Shown: positions 57,304-64,000 of the stretch, piece after piece
Layout of the letters: the number at the start of each line of letters is the position of its first letter
Position numbering within the stretch: position 1 is the first letter of the stretch
Assembly: GCA_963843365.1 (NCBI GenBank)
Contig: CAWJKG010000006.1
Span: 124,001 to 188,000 of the forward strand
DNA length: 64,000 nt
Direction of reading: 5' to 3'
DNA from: Bog-473 sp963843365
Lineage (GTDB): Bacteria; Actinomycetota; Acidimicrobiia; Acidimicrobiales; RAAP-2
Program-made: the position numbers and the translations under genes
The notes under the pieces: model-generated
Seen by the model: the letters and a program-made list of their open reading frames with translations, nothing else
What the model was told of the DNA's origin: nothing
The model's database searches: none

Positions 57304-57374
57304 CCTCCGAGGCGAACGGGACCCCAGAAAGACCTGATCAGACAGCTACAGTGGGCGGGTCTTCAACGGAGAGA

Positions 57375-57451
57375 CGGGATGTGGCGCAGCTTGGCAGCGC
57401 GCCTGCTTTGGGAGCAGGAGGTCCGGGGTTCAAATCCCCGCATCCCGACCA
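57375..57451 (+). tRNA. tRNA-Pro (anticodon UGG), CCA encoded
   Basis: A complete cloverleaf is seen. The acceptor arm CGGGATG pairs with CATCCCG, the anticodon arm CCTGC and GCAGG encloses loop TTTGGGA with anticodon TGG, and the T arm holds GGTTCAAATCC. The 3-prime CCA is encoded. It reads CCA, and by wobble other proline codons. The same sequence from base 3 to the end recurs at 62278. Confidence 0.95.
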
Positions 57452-57806
57452 CGCAGAAGGGTTCTCATCTGCAGATGTGCCCGACTCGTTGTCATTGGCG
57501 GTCGGCTGTGGTCGGCGGAGTCGGGCGCTGTCGCTGTCTCCCCCAGCTACATGATCCTCGCCCGAGGACAGCTCTCTCGCTCAGACTCACAAACCGGCCA
57601 GTCCGGTGAGGATCTCGGTGGAATGCGTTTACGGGTTCCTCGGAAATGAGCGAGGTCTGGCGCTCGTGAGAGCAATCGCTTGGCGCTGTGGTCGACGCCG
57701 ACGGCGCCCTGTTCGCCGACGACTGAGCCGGGCCAGCCCCGGGGCCGACGCATCGAGTGCGGCAGGCAGCGGTGGTGCACGAGACCCGGGTCCGGGCTCT
57801 TGGGCG
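57452..57806. other. Non-coding gap after tRNA-Pro
   Basis: About 355 bases with no convincing gene. A few open frames exist in the region but have no ribosome site, no recognisable motif and runs of arginine typical of shadow frames. Composition looks less GC-rich than the neighbours. Remnants of a lost gene are possible but not shown. Confidence 0.5.
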
Positions 57807-58301
57807 TTACCAGCCCTGGCTGCCCGGGACACCTTTGAAGGGGCCAGCCACGTCCGAGGTGATCCACCCGCCGTAGAAGCCCCCGGGCTGGGGGACCACC
57901 AGTTCGTCGCCGACCCAGCATGCATCCAGACGGCCGGGATAGAACGCGACGTACCCGGCGATGGCCTCGAACGCGGCGCTCGGCGTGTCGTAGCCCCATG
58001 CAGCATCCGGCTCGACCCGCCCGCCGGCGTGGACGTCGAAGTAGTGGGCCTGCCCCTTCCACTCGCAGAAGGAGCGGCGCCGGGTGCGTTCCAGGATGCC
58101 CGGCACGATGTCGCCGGGAGGGAGGTAATAGTTCGGCGGATGGCTCGTCTCGAGGACGCGGATACGCGCCCGTCGTCTCGGCGACGACGCCACCGCCGAG
58201 CTCGATCTTGATCCGATGCCGAACGGCCTCGAGGCGCGGGGGCGCGGGTAGTCCCACACCGACTCCTGCCCTGGCCGCACCGGATCGGGCCGTGGGATCA
58301 C
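57807..58301 (-). CDS. DUF427 protein, two offsetting frameshifts
   Basis: The C-terminal half is a typical DUF427 domain: RVLETSHPPNYYLPPGDI, SFCEWKGQAHYFDVHAGG, and YPGRLDACWVGDELV. The N-terminal part reads VWDYPRP in the same frame and LEAVRHRIKIELGGGVVAETT in another. Adding one C near 58247 and deleting one base near 58172 joins all parts into a normal protein of about 165 residues. The GTG at 58301 has AGGAGGAG just upstream. The function of DUF427 is not known. Confidence 0.8.
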   Translation of the reverse strand: MIPRPDPVRPGQESVWDYPRPRASRPFGIGSRSSSAVASSPRRRARIRVLETSHPPNYYLPPGDIVPGILERTRRRSFCEWKGQAHYFDVHAGGRVEPDAAWGYDTPSAAFEAIAGYVAFYPGRLDACWVGDELVVPQPGGFYGGWITSDVAGPFKGVPGSQGW

Positions 58302-58329
58302 GGAGACTCCTCCTCTTCTCCTCTCCGGG

Positions 58330-59106
58330 TCACACCGACAGAGCCGCCCGCAGGACGCTGGTCCGCGAATGGGCAGGGTTCCCGTCATTGCTCTGCAGGC
58401 TCACGTCCACCGCGGAGTACCCCGCCATGAGCCCGGCCGTCACGACGTAATCACCGTCGCCCGAGGGCGGCAACACACCGACCGGGAGCATCTTCTGGGT
58501 CGCCGGATCGAGCAGCCAGACCTCGTAGAACGCCTGGTTCGACGGCGTCGAGAGGTCCCGGGTCCGCACGATCATGTGCCGCGTCGTCCCCTCGGCCAGC
58601 ACCGTCACCGTGCCGGTGGCGGCGCGCGGGGCCTTGAGGGGCTGCAATGCGCCCTCGGCCACGACGGGCTGTGTCGGGGAGTGCCTCGTCAAGGCGGCCA
58701 CGGTGCCGAGCGTCCCCACCAGGATCACCGCCGCCGCCGTGGCCAGCACGACCGCCAGGCGGCGGCGCCTCCCAGCTGTTCGGGGTGCCTCGTCGTGCTC
58801 CGGCGCCAGGTTCAGGGGCGGCAGGACGTCCTCCTCGGGCTGGAAGTCGGGGGCCACCGTTAGGGCCGCACCGACGACCGTGCGGTCCCCGCTACCGAAT
58901 CCCGTCGGATCGCCCAGCTCCCGATCGGCCCGCGCCGCCGAAGTCAGTGCGCCGTGAGCGACCACGAGGTCGATGAGCTCCTCAGTGCAGGCACGACACG
59001 TCCTGAGGTGGCGCCCAATGGTGAGGGTGTCGTTCCGGCCTACCTCCCCGGCGAGCAACCCAACCAGGTCCACATCGTCGTGGCCCGGTGCAGTGTCGTC
59101 ACTCAC
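58330..59106 (-). CDS. RskA-like transmembrane anti-sigma factor
   Basis: The protein binds and holds back its sigma factor until a signal releases it. Of 258 residues, the cytoplasmic part carries a zinc anti-sigma motif (HLRTCRAC, His33, Cys37, Cys40). The membrane span lies at about residues 117-140 (VVLATAAAVILVGTLG), and the outer domain is the RskA C-terminal type (YEVWLLDPATQKMLPVG). The GTG at 59106 overlaps the sigma stop (GTGA), so the two are made together. Release would need a site-1 and a site-2 protease; rseP at 2699 is a candidate for the second. Confidence 0.88.
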   Translation of the reverse strand: MSDDTAPGHDDVDLVGLLAGEVGRNDTLTIGRHLRTCRACTEELIDLVVAHGALTSAARADRELGDPTGFGSGDRTVVGAALTVAPDFQPEEDVLPPLNLAPEHDEAPRTAGRRRRLAVVLATAAAVILVGTLGTVAALTRHSPTQPVVAEGALQPLKAPRAATGTVTVLAEGTTRHMIVRTRDLSTPSNQAFYEVWLLDPATQKMLPVGVLPPSGDGDYVVTAGLMAGYSAVDVSLQSNDGNPAHSRTSVLRAALSV

Positions 59107-59642
59107 GAATGGTCACCTCCATCGATGAGTTGGCTCAGCCTCCGCATGCCGCGGGCCATGCGAGCCTTTACCGTGCCGACGGGAATACTCAACTTGGCGG
59201 CGATCTCCTGCTGGGTGAGATCTCCAAAATAGGACAACTCGATGGCCTCCTGTTGATCCGCGGAAAGCTGTGTCATGGCCGCACGCACCTCGGCTGCCCA
59301 GGCGATGCGCTCGACAAAATGATCCCCGTCCCCTCCGGAGAGCTCACGAATCGCATTGACTGAGACGACCTTGTGGTGACGACGGCGCAGTTGGTCAATC
59401 GCCCTCTTCCGGGCAATGCCGAAGAGCCACGCCTCGAAGGGCCGGCTCGGGTCTATCCGGTCACGGGTCCTCCAGACCTCGAGGAAGACGATCTGGAGCA
59501 GGTCTTCGGTCTCGTCGCTGGCAACGAATCGCCGCAGATAGTTGCGAACCATCGGACCGTACAACCGATAACTCTCTTCGAGGGCGCGCTCGTCGCCTTC
59601 GGCGATGCGCGCCCCGATGGGCCCCTCGGACACCGCATTCAT
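59103..59642 (-). CDS. ECF sigma factor, SigK-like
   Basis: This 179-residue sigma factor has region 2 (YGPMVRNYLRRFV, then EDLLQIVFLEVWRT and PFEAWLFGIARKRAIDQLR) and region 4 (LSADQQEAIELSYFGDLTQQEIAAKLSIPVGTVKARM). The RskA-like partner follows with a four-base overlap. A fasciclin gene lies 55 bases upstream on the same strand. This set recalls mycobacterial SigK, RskA and MPT70/83. Start is ATG 59642, with GTG 59645 as an alternative. Confidence 0.9.
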   Translation of the reverse strand: MNAVSEGPIGARIAEGDERALEESYRLYGPMVRNYLRRFVASDETEDLLQIVFLEVWRTRDRIDPSRPFEAWLFGIARKRAIDQLRRRHHKVVSVNAIRELSGGDGDHFVERIAWAAEVRAAMTQLSADQQEAIELSYFGDLTQQEIAAKLSIPVGTVKARMARGMRRLSQLIDGGDHS

Positions 59643-59697
59643 CACGACCGGCGCAACCTTTCGATCGCTGCCCGGCGGTCCGAGGGGCCCGTCAGGA

Positions 59698-60237
59698 TCA
59701 CGGCAGCAGCACGCCGTTGATCACGTGGATCACGCCGTTGGAAGCGATGATGTTGGTCTTGATGACCTGCACCGTCGAGCCCTTTTCGTCGGTGATCGTC
59801 AGCTTCCCGTTGGCCGAGTTCACGGTGAAGGTCGCACCGTTGACCGTTTTGACCGCACCGGGCGAGATCTCAGAGGCCTTCAAGGCACCAGGCACGACGT
59901 GGTAGGTGAGGATGCTCGCCAGTTCAGCCTTGTTGGCCGGCTTCAGGAGCGTCTTGAGCGTGCCCTTCGGAAGCGCGGCGAAGGCCTTGTTCGTTGGAGC
60001 GAAGACGGTGAAGGGCCCGGGGCCTTCCAGCGTCTGGACCAATCCGGCCGCCTTGATCGCCGCCACCAACGTCGTGAACTGCGGATTGTGCTCGGCAATC
60101 TGGACCACGTTCTTCGATGACGTTGTCGTCATGGGCGATGAAGCACCTGCACCGCTGACGGTGCCGAGACCGGCGACGCCGACCACTCCGAGTGCGATCA
60201 CCGCGGTGGCGACCGAGATGCTCTTGCGAATGCTCAT
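59698..60237 (-). CDS. Secreted fasciclin-domain protein
   Basis: This 179-residue protein has a signal sequence (ISVATAVIALGVVGVAGLG, about the first 30 residues) and one FAS1 domain: FTTLVAAIKAAGLVQTL, GPFTVFAPTNKAFAALP, LTYHVVPGAL, and the H2-like end IIASNGVIHVINGVLLP. FAS1 proteins mediate adhesion or bind surfaces. GAGGAG precedes the ATG at 60237. It leads the operon with the sigma and anti-sigma genes, so it is probably their main product. Confidence 0.9.
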   Translation of the reverse strand: MSIRKSISVATAVIALGVVGVAGLGTVSGAGASSPMTTTSSKNVVQIAEHNPQFTTLVAAIKAAGLVQTLEGPGPFTVFAPTNKAFAALPKGTLKTLLKPANKAELASILTYHVVPGALKASEISPGAVKTVNGATFTVNSANGKLTITDEKGSTVQVIKTNIIASNGVIHVINGVLLP

Positions 60238-60344
60238 GCTTGATGGCTCCTCGTGTGCATGGCCCCGCTGGGCCTGTCTGTGTGTGCTTTCACCTTCGGA
60301 CGAGAGCGGTCCTCGGTTGCACATCGTTCAGTCCTCGTTCACGC

Positions 60345-60388
60345 CGTTCACGAACGGAGAATGGCCCGTCGCTAATTTAGTACTAAAT
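60345..60388. promoter_or_regulatory. AT-rich operator candidate with perfect 14-base palindrome
   Basis: The sequence atttagtactaaat at 60375-60388 is its own reverse complement, in an AT-rich patch of otherwise GC-rich DNA. Just left of it, cgttc and gaacg (60345-60356) form a second short inverted repeat. Both lie in the 247-base gap between the divergent fasciclin and DUF4397 genes, the right place to control both. The binding protein is unknown. Confidence 0.5.
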
Positions 60389-60484
60389 CTGATGCAACCA
60401 ATCGCGCCACTCCTACGAAGCGTGGGGTGTTGGCCACCCGTGCCAATGGGGCCGTCGGCCCCGAGAACCCCGGAGGTATCACCC

Positions 60485-61270
60485 ATGAAGAAGCCATCCG
60501 GCCTGCTCGCGACCGCCGCCCTGGCCGTCGGACTCGCCCTGTCCATCGTCCCCGCCGTGGCGGGGGCCTCGCCCACCTGGTCCCACACTGGCAACGGGGG
60601 ATCCGGTTGGTACGGCGGCGGAGGCGAGCGGCTCACCGACCTGAGCCTCGTCCACGGCGTTCCCGGTCTGGCCGTTGACATCTACGTTGTGAAGAACTTC
60701 AGCTCCTACAAGGAACTGGCGGACGTGACCTTCGGCGCCGCGGCGGACCTCGACACCGCGTTTCCGGGGTGGGTAACGCCGGGCTGGTACGTCGTCGACG
60801 TCGTGCCCACCGGCACGAGCCCGTTCAAGCCCCTCCTCAGCACGAACTTCGTCCTCGGCCATGGCCAGAGCAAGACGGTCGCGGCCTATGTGACGGCGTC
60901 GTCCGCCGGAGTGGCAGGCTCGCCCACACTGGGAGTGTTCACCAACGACGTGTCGAACACCGGCAGTGGCAACGCCCGCGTCACGGTCCGACACCTGGCC
61001 GTCGCCCCCACCGTAGGCGTCTACGCCGACGGCTCCGTCGCTATCACCCCGGCCTTCTCCAACGGCGAGACCGCCACGGCCGTGGTGCCCGCCAGCACCT
61101 ACGACGTCACGGTGACGGCGCCGAACACCCCCGGGACCGTCCTTGACGACCTGGGCAACGTCACGCTGGGGGCCAAAACGAACACGCTGGCCTTCGCCAT
61201 CGGCGACTACACGGAGAACCCGTCGACCTCGACGTTCACCGTGGTGGCCCTGGCGATCCCCACCGCCTGA
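60485..61270 (+). CDS. Secreted DUF4397-domain protein
   Basis: This 261-residue protein begins MKKPSGLLATAALAVGLAL, a signal peptide cleaved near residue 28 (AVAGASP). The body has DUF4397-type strands: LSLVHGVPGLAVDIYV, FGAAADLDTAFPGWVTPGWYVVDVVPTG, and a second half VRHLAVAPTVGVYADG. GGAGG lies nine bases upstream of the ATG at 60485. It diverges from the fasciclin operon, so both extracellular proteins may share control. Its function is not known. Confidence 0.85.
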   Translation: MKKPSGLLATAALAVGLALSIVPAVAGASPTWSHTGNGGSGWYGGGGERLTDLSLVHGVPGLAVDIYVVKNFSSYKELADVTFGAAADLDTAFPGWVTPGWYVVDVVPTGTSPFKPLLSTNFVLGHGQSKTVAAYVTASSAGVAGSPTLGVFTNDVSNTGSGNARVTVRHLAVAPTVGVYADGSVAITPAFSNGETATAVVPASTYDVTVTAPNTPGTVLDDLGNVTLGAKTNTLAFAIGDYTENPSTSTFTVVALAIPTA

Positions 61271-61327
61271 GCAACGACGTCACGGATACCAACGACGCAC
61301 AGCCCGGCGATCCGGGCGTCGTCGCTT

Positions 61328-61374
61328 CGCGGGCTGCGTGCCCTTCAACCTATGGTGAGGGCACGCAGCCCGCG
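61328..61374 (+). terminator. Sixteen-base perfect stem-loop after the DUF4397 gene
   Basis: Cgcgggctgcgtgccc and gggcacgcagcccgcg pair without mismatch around a 15-base loop. It lies 57 bases after the DUF4397 stop and is the strongest hairpin noticed in the window. The loop contains an ATG that could be read as the start of the following gene. No T-tract follows, so it is either a GC-rich terminator or a regulatory structure. Confidence 0.6.
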
Positions 61375-61911
61375 ACCCGATTCCCCAGCATCACGGCGCG
61401 CTCACTCGAGGGGCACGACGTCCGGCTTCCCGAGGACTTCGGCGGCGAGCGCAACGTGGCCGTCGTGGCGTTTCAGCGACACCAGCAGGGCCTCGTCGAC
61501 AGCTGGGTGCCGTGGCTCGAAGAGCGTGCCGCTGACCATGCGGGGTTGTGCTTCTACGAATTGCCCACCATCGGCCGGATCTGGATCCCGGTGCGAAGGT
61601 TCATCGACGGCGGCATGGCATCGGCCATCCGTGAACCGGTGATCTTGAGGCGCACGCTGACGGTCTACGGCGACGTCGGACGCGTCACCGGTCCCCTGGG
61701 CATCAAGAATCGCTCGACGATCGCGCTGTTCCTCGTCGACGCGTCCGGTGTGGTCCGCTGGTCCGGCTCAGGAGGGTTCGACTCGGTCACAGCCCGAGAC
61801 CTCGGGGATGCGCTGGATGCCTGCGAGGACCAGAGCGCGCCCGAGGGCGCGGTGGCTGGCTCGGGTCAGCGGGAACGAGACGACCCCCGTCGTCACCCGA
61901 TGCTCCCGTGA
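61352..61911 (+). CDS. Thioredoxin-fold-like protein (ATP10/peroxiredoxin-like), start uncertain
   Basis: A frame coding GTQPATRFPSITARSLEGHD, then LPEDFGGERNVAVVAFQRHQQ, IGRIWIPVRRFIDGG and FLVDASGVVRWSGSGGF looks real. It resembles ATP10-like or AhpC-like thioredoxin folds. No CxxC motif is present. The first in-frame start codon is a GTG at 61456, which would cut off the conserved N-terminus. The ATG at 61352 is one base out of frame; a missing G there would give MGEGTQPA. That ATG lies in the loop of the hairpin described above. The last 25 residues are low in complexity. Confidence 0.5.
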
Positions 61912-62275
61912 GCAGGACCTTCGGGCGCAAGGGCCGAACCGGGTCTTCCGCGTCCCGCATGTCCGTGTTGTCCACCCTGGAGAGCTCGCATCACCCATCC
62001 ATGAGGATCGTCGCACGTGCACACGGTCCAGATCAGGCAGTCGTCCACGACTCGCCCTCATCGACCGAACCCTGGTCCACCCCACCCGCCTCGCCCGACG
62101 CACGCGCACACCGCTGGGCGGATGGATGAGAAATGCACGCCGAGCCAGGGGGCGAAGGTGGGTCCGCGTCGAGTCCCGAACAGTTCGCCACGGCTCCCGA
62201 CGATCACCCAAGGGGTCGCTGAGAGCATGGCTGCGAAGGTACGCGGAGCCACAAGCGCCAACTCAGAGCTGATTT
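61912..62275. other. Non-coding gap before the second tRNA-Pro
   Basis: Some 364 bases without a supported gene. Open frames here are arginine-rich and lack starts with ribosome sites. No repeat or hairpin stands out. It may carry debris of the event that copied the tRNA. Confidence 0.5.
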
Positions 62276-62352
62276 CCGGATGTGGCGCAGCTTGGCAGCG
62301 CGCCTGCTTTGGGAGCAGGAGGTCCGGGGTTCAAATCCCCGCATCCCGACCA
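62276..62352 (+). tRNA. Second tRNA-Pro (UGG) copy, acceptor stem mismatch
   Basis: Bases 3 to the end, 75 bases with CCA, are identical to the copy at 57375. The 5-prime end reads CC instead of CG, so base pair 2-71 is broken (C opposite C). Either the gene works less well, or it is only an attachment-site copy that begins inside the acceptor stem. The anticodon is again TGG. Confidence 0.75.
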
Positions 62353-62425
62353 GACGAACGGACTCTGATCAGCACTGGGAGTGCGACGCGGCCAAGGAGC
62401 GTCGGCACTGGTCGGCTCATCGGGC

Positions 62426-63661
62426 TTACAGCGTGAGACGGAGGGGCAGCTCCACCAAGCGGCGAACCAAGAGGCTCTTGTGGTGGTGCAGGTCCTCCGC
62501 CGGCATGTCGAGCTCGAACCGAGAGGTCCGAGCGAGGAGCTGCTCGAAAGTCACTTTCGCTTCGAGCCGCGCCAGCGGGGCTCCGAGGCAGAGGTGGATG
62601 CCCCATCCGAAGCCAAGATGGCGGCGCGGGGCATCGCGTTCCACGTCGATCGAGTCCGGGTTCTCGAAGGCAGAAGCATCGTGATTCGCGGCGGGCCAGA
62701 GCAACACCACTCGAGCCTCGGCGGGCAGACTGACGCCGGCGAGTTGCGTGTCCCGGGTCACCCGGCGGTAGTGCCCTCGAAAGGGAGGATCGATGCGACA
62801 GGCCTCCTCGACGAACGAATCCACCAGCGCAGGATTCGCTCTGAGCCGCTGCTGAAGGGCTTGGTCTCTGGCCAGGATCGAGACGCCGGTCCCAATGAGG
62901 CTGGTCGTCGATTCGCTTCCCGCGGACACCAAGAGCAAGAGGATGACGAAGGCCTCCGGGTCGCTCAATTCACCCGAGTTCACTGCGTCCGCGCACACTC
63001 CGATCACGGTGTCCTGATCGGGATGCGCTGCGGCGCGCGCCTGTCCGTAGGCATCAGCGACGGGGCCCAGGTCGCCGATGATCTCTTGGATCTCCCGGCA
63101 TCGTTCTTCAGATGCGAACCCACTGATCTGCTCGCCCGACGCGTAACCGAAGTCCCGGATGAACCCGGCTGCGTCGTCGGACAGGCCGAGGAGACGCGAG
63201 AGCACCACAGCGGGCAGGGGGATCGCAGCCTGGCTCATCCACTCCATCGCACCGATGCTCAGGTGAGGATCGAGGAGCCCATCAACGAGGGCACGGATTT
63301 CGGTCTCCCTCGCCTCCATGGAGCTTCGGGTGAAGAGCCGGCTCAGCACCTTGCGTTGGCGGCCGTGGTCCGGCGGGTCGGCGGTGGCAAGGACCATCGG
63401 GACATCGAGGTCCTGGACCATGTCGCTCGCGGCCGACCAGAGCTCAGCACGGCCCTTCGGGTCGAGGTGCAAGAACGTGACGGTGTCGCTCGAGTACGTC
63501 GCCGGATCAGCGATCACCTCTTGGATGAGGCTCAGACACGACACGAGGTATGTGCCGGTCCCGGGGACTTCGTGAACAGGGTCGAGCTCCCGGAGCTCCG
63601 CGTAGTACCCGTAGGGCTCCTCGATCACCGCAGGATCGAACAGCGGATCGACGGTGGTCAC
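62426..63661 (-). CDS. Cytochrome P450
   Basis: This 411-residue bacterial P450 has the I-helix motif VSAGSESTTSLIG near residue 245, the E-x-x-R pair in EEACRIDPP, and the heme-binding loop LGFGWGIHLCLGAPLARLE with Cys358. Length fits soluble class I enzymes that take electrons from a ferredoxin. GTG 63661 is used as start. No ferredoxin gene is adjacent. The substrate is unknown; steroid, terpenoid or fatty-acid hydroxylation are all possible. Confidence 0.9.
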   Translation of the reverse strand: MTTVDPLFDPAVIEEPYGYYAELRELDPVHEVPGTGTYLVSCLSLIQEVIADPATYSSDTVTFLHLDPKGRAELWSAASDMVQDLDVPMVLATADPPDHGRQRKVLSRLFTRSSMEARETEIRALVDGLLDPHLSIGAMEWMSQAAIPLPAVVLSRLLGLSDDAAGFIRDFGYASGEQISGFASEERCREIQEIIGDLGPVADAYGQARAAAHPDQDTVIGVCADAVNSGELSDPEAFVILLLLVSAGSESTTSLIGTGVSILARDQALQQRLRANPALVDSFVEEACRIDPPFRGHYRRVTRDTQLAGVSLPAEARVVLLWPAANHDASAFENPDSIDVERDAPRRHLGFGWGIHLCLGAPLARLEAKVTFEQLLARTSRFELDMPAEDLHHHKSLLVRRLVELPLRLTL

Positions 63662-63836
63662 AGGACCGGAAGCCGCACACACATTTCCGCACAGCCTATG
63701 AAGGTGTCCGGGAAGAGAGCCAGACCCTCCGGCGGGCATTCTCCGATCCCGAGATGTGCCCGCCGGATCGAGCGCGGTGATCAGGGCGGACCGGCATTGC
63801 CCCACCCCCCGGCCGCCGCGTGAGCCACAATGCAGC

Positions 63837-64000
63837 GTGCCCGACCCCGAGCCGACCGCGAGCAGCGCGGCCTCGGGGGGTCAGATCGTCCTCCTGACCC
63901 TGGCCTCGGCACAATTCCTCATGACGCTGGACACCTCCGTCATGAACGTGTCGATCGCCACCGTGGCCAAGGACGTCGGGACCACGGTCACCGGGATCCA
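63837..64000 (+). CDS. MFS transporter, DHA2 type, N-terminal part only
   Basis: The GTG at 63837 opens MPDPEPTASSAASGGQIVLL and a first membrane segment ending LTLASAQFLMTLDTSVMNVSIATVA, given here in pieces that match the DHA2 motif LDTSVMNV. CACAAT just upstream may be a -10 box for a leaderless transcript. The rest lies beyond the window. It is divergent from the P450 gene. Confidence 0.8.
   Translation, partial: MPDPEPTASSAASGGQIVLLTLASAQFLMTLDTSVMNVSIATVAKDVGTTVTGI

Larger units (their letters stand above)
57377..62352. mobile_element. Candidate integrated segment between two tRNA-Pro copies
   Basis: Seventy-five identical bases end both flanks (57377-57451 and 62278-62352), in the same orientation 4.9 kb apart. 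Tyrosine integrases typically leave such repeats at tRNA genes. No integrase lies inside, and the cargo looks chromosomal (fasciclin, sigma and anti-sigma genes), so this would be an old or trimmed element. A plain tRNA duplication is the alternative. Confidence 0.3.

Noticed and set aside
57379..57609. Open frame starting MWRSLAARLLWEQE over tRNA-Pro, repeated at 62280
   Set aside because: It is the translated tRNA-Pro gene, a well-known false protein. The RNA gene explains the sequence fully.
57606..58211. Plus-strand gene opposite DUF427
   Set aside because: No motif, no ribosome site and arginine-rich product; the minus strand holds a recognisable DUF427 domain.

Overview
The window is 64 kb of high-GC chromosome from an actinobacterium. 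The class is probably Acidimicrobiia or a near relative; that placement is an inference. It rests on class II DAHP synthase, an F420-type LLM oxidoreductase, an MtrAB-like two-component system, a TIGR03083-type mycothiol-linked protein, an archaeal/eukaryotic-type ProRS, and mreBCD with mrdA. Many genes use GTG or TTG starts and overlap as GTGA. No rRNA, CRISPR array, insertion sequence or prophage was seen.

Layout. (1) 1-10.8 kb, minus strand: the conserved block xerC, rpsB-tsf-pyrH-frr-cdsA-ispC-rseP-ispG-proS (translation, lipids, isoprenoids). (2) 10.9-15.3 kb, plus: an orphan family 5 solute-binding protein, then an MtrA/MtrB-like pair and a short GerMN lipoprotein. (3) 15.3-17.4 kb, minus: an LLM oxidoreductase, nadD, a tiny membrane protein and rsfS. 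(4) 17.4-22.3 kb, mixed: aroG, a secreted propeller-repeat/GH25-like protein, GNAT, a P-loop kinase, USP and MmcQ/YjbR. (5) 22.2-29 kb, minus: obgE-proB-proA-moxR-coxE-like-phosphatase, with GTGA coupling at most junctions. (6) 29-37.4 kb: accessory genes (a large repeat lipoprotein, MTA/SAH deaminase-like amidohydrolase, DtxR-type regulator, copper amine oxidase, PNP, VOC protein) lying between obgE and its usual partners rplU-rpmA. (7) 37.4-52.2 kb, minus: tig-clpP-clpX-folC-ndk-mreBCD-mrdA-radical SAM-rng-rplU-rpmA, the growth and cell-shape core. (8) 52.3-57.3 kb: a maleylpyruvate isomerase-like protein, a zinc ribbon protein, a D-aminoacylase, an adenylate cyclase and a gamma carbonic anhydrase. 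(9) 57.4-62.4 kb: a segment bounded by two almost identical tRNA-Pro(UGG) copies, holding a fasciclin/sigma-K-like/RskA-like operon, DUF427, DUF4397 and a thioredoxin-fold-like gene. (10) 62.4-64 kb: a cytochrome P450 and the start of an MFS exporter.

A caution runs through the window. About a dozen conserved genes (proS, rpsB tail, the GerMN gene, nadD, the LLM gene, aroG, obgE, the repeat lipoprotein, rng, tig, DUF427) are broken by single-base frameshifts, mostly in G/C runs. In essential genes this points to sequence error, so coordinates are given for the intact gene expected after correction.

The parts most worth following up are the tRNA-bounded segment with its sigma-factor operon and 14-bp palindrome, the two proteins sharing a 42-residue propeller repeat, and the amine oxidase/DtxR/deaminase/PNP neighbourhood, which could link polyamine and methylthioadenosine metabolism.
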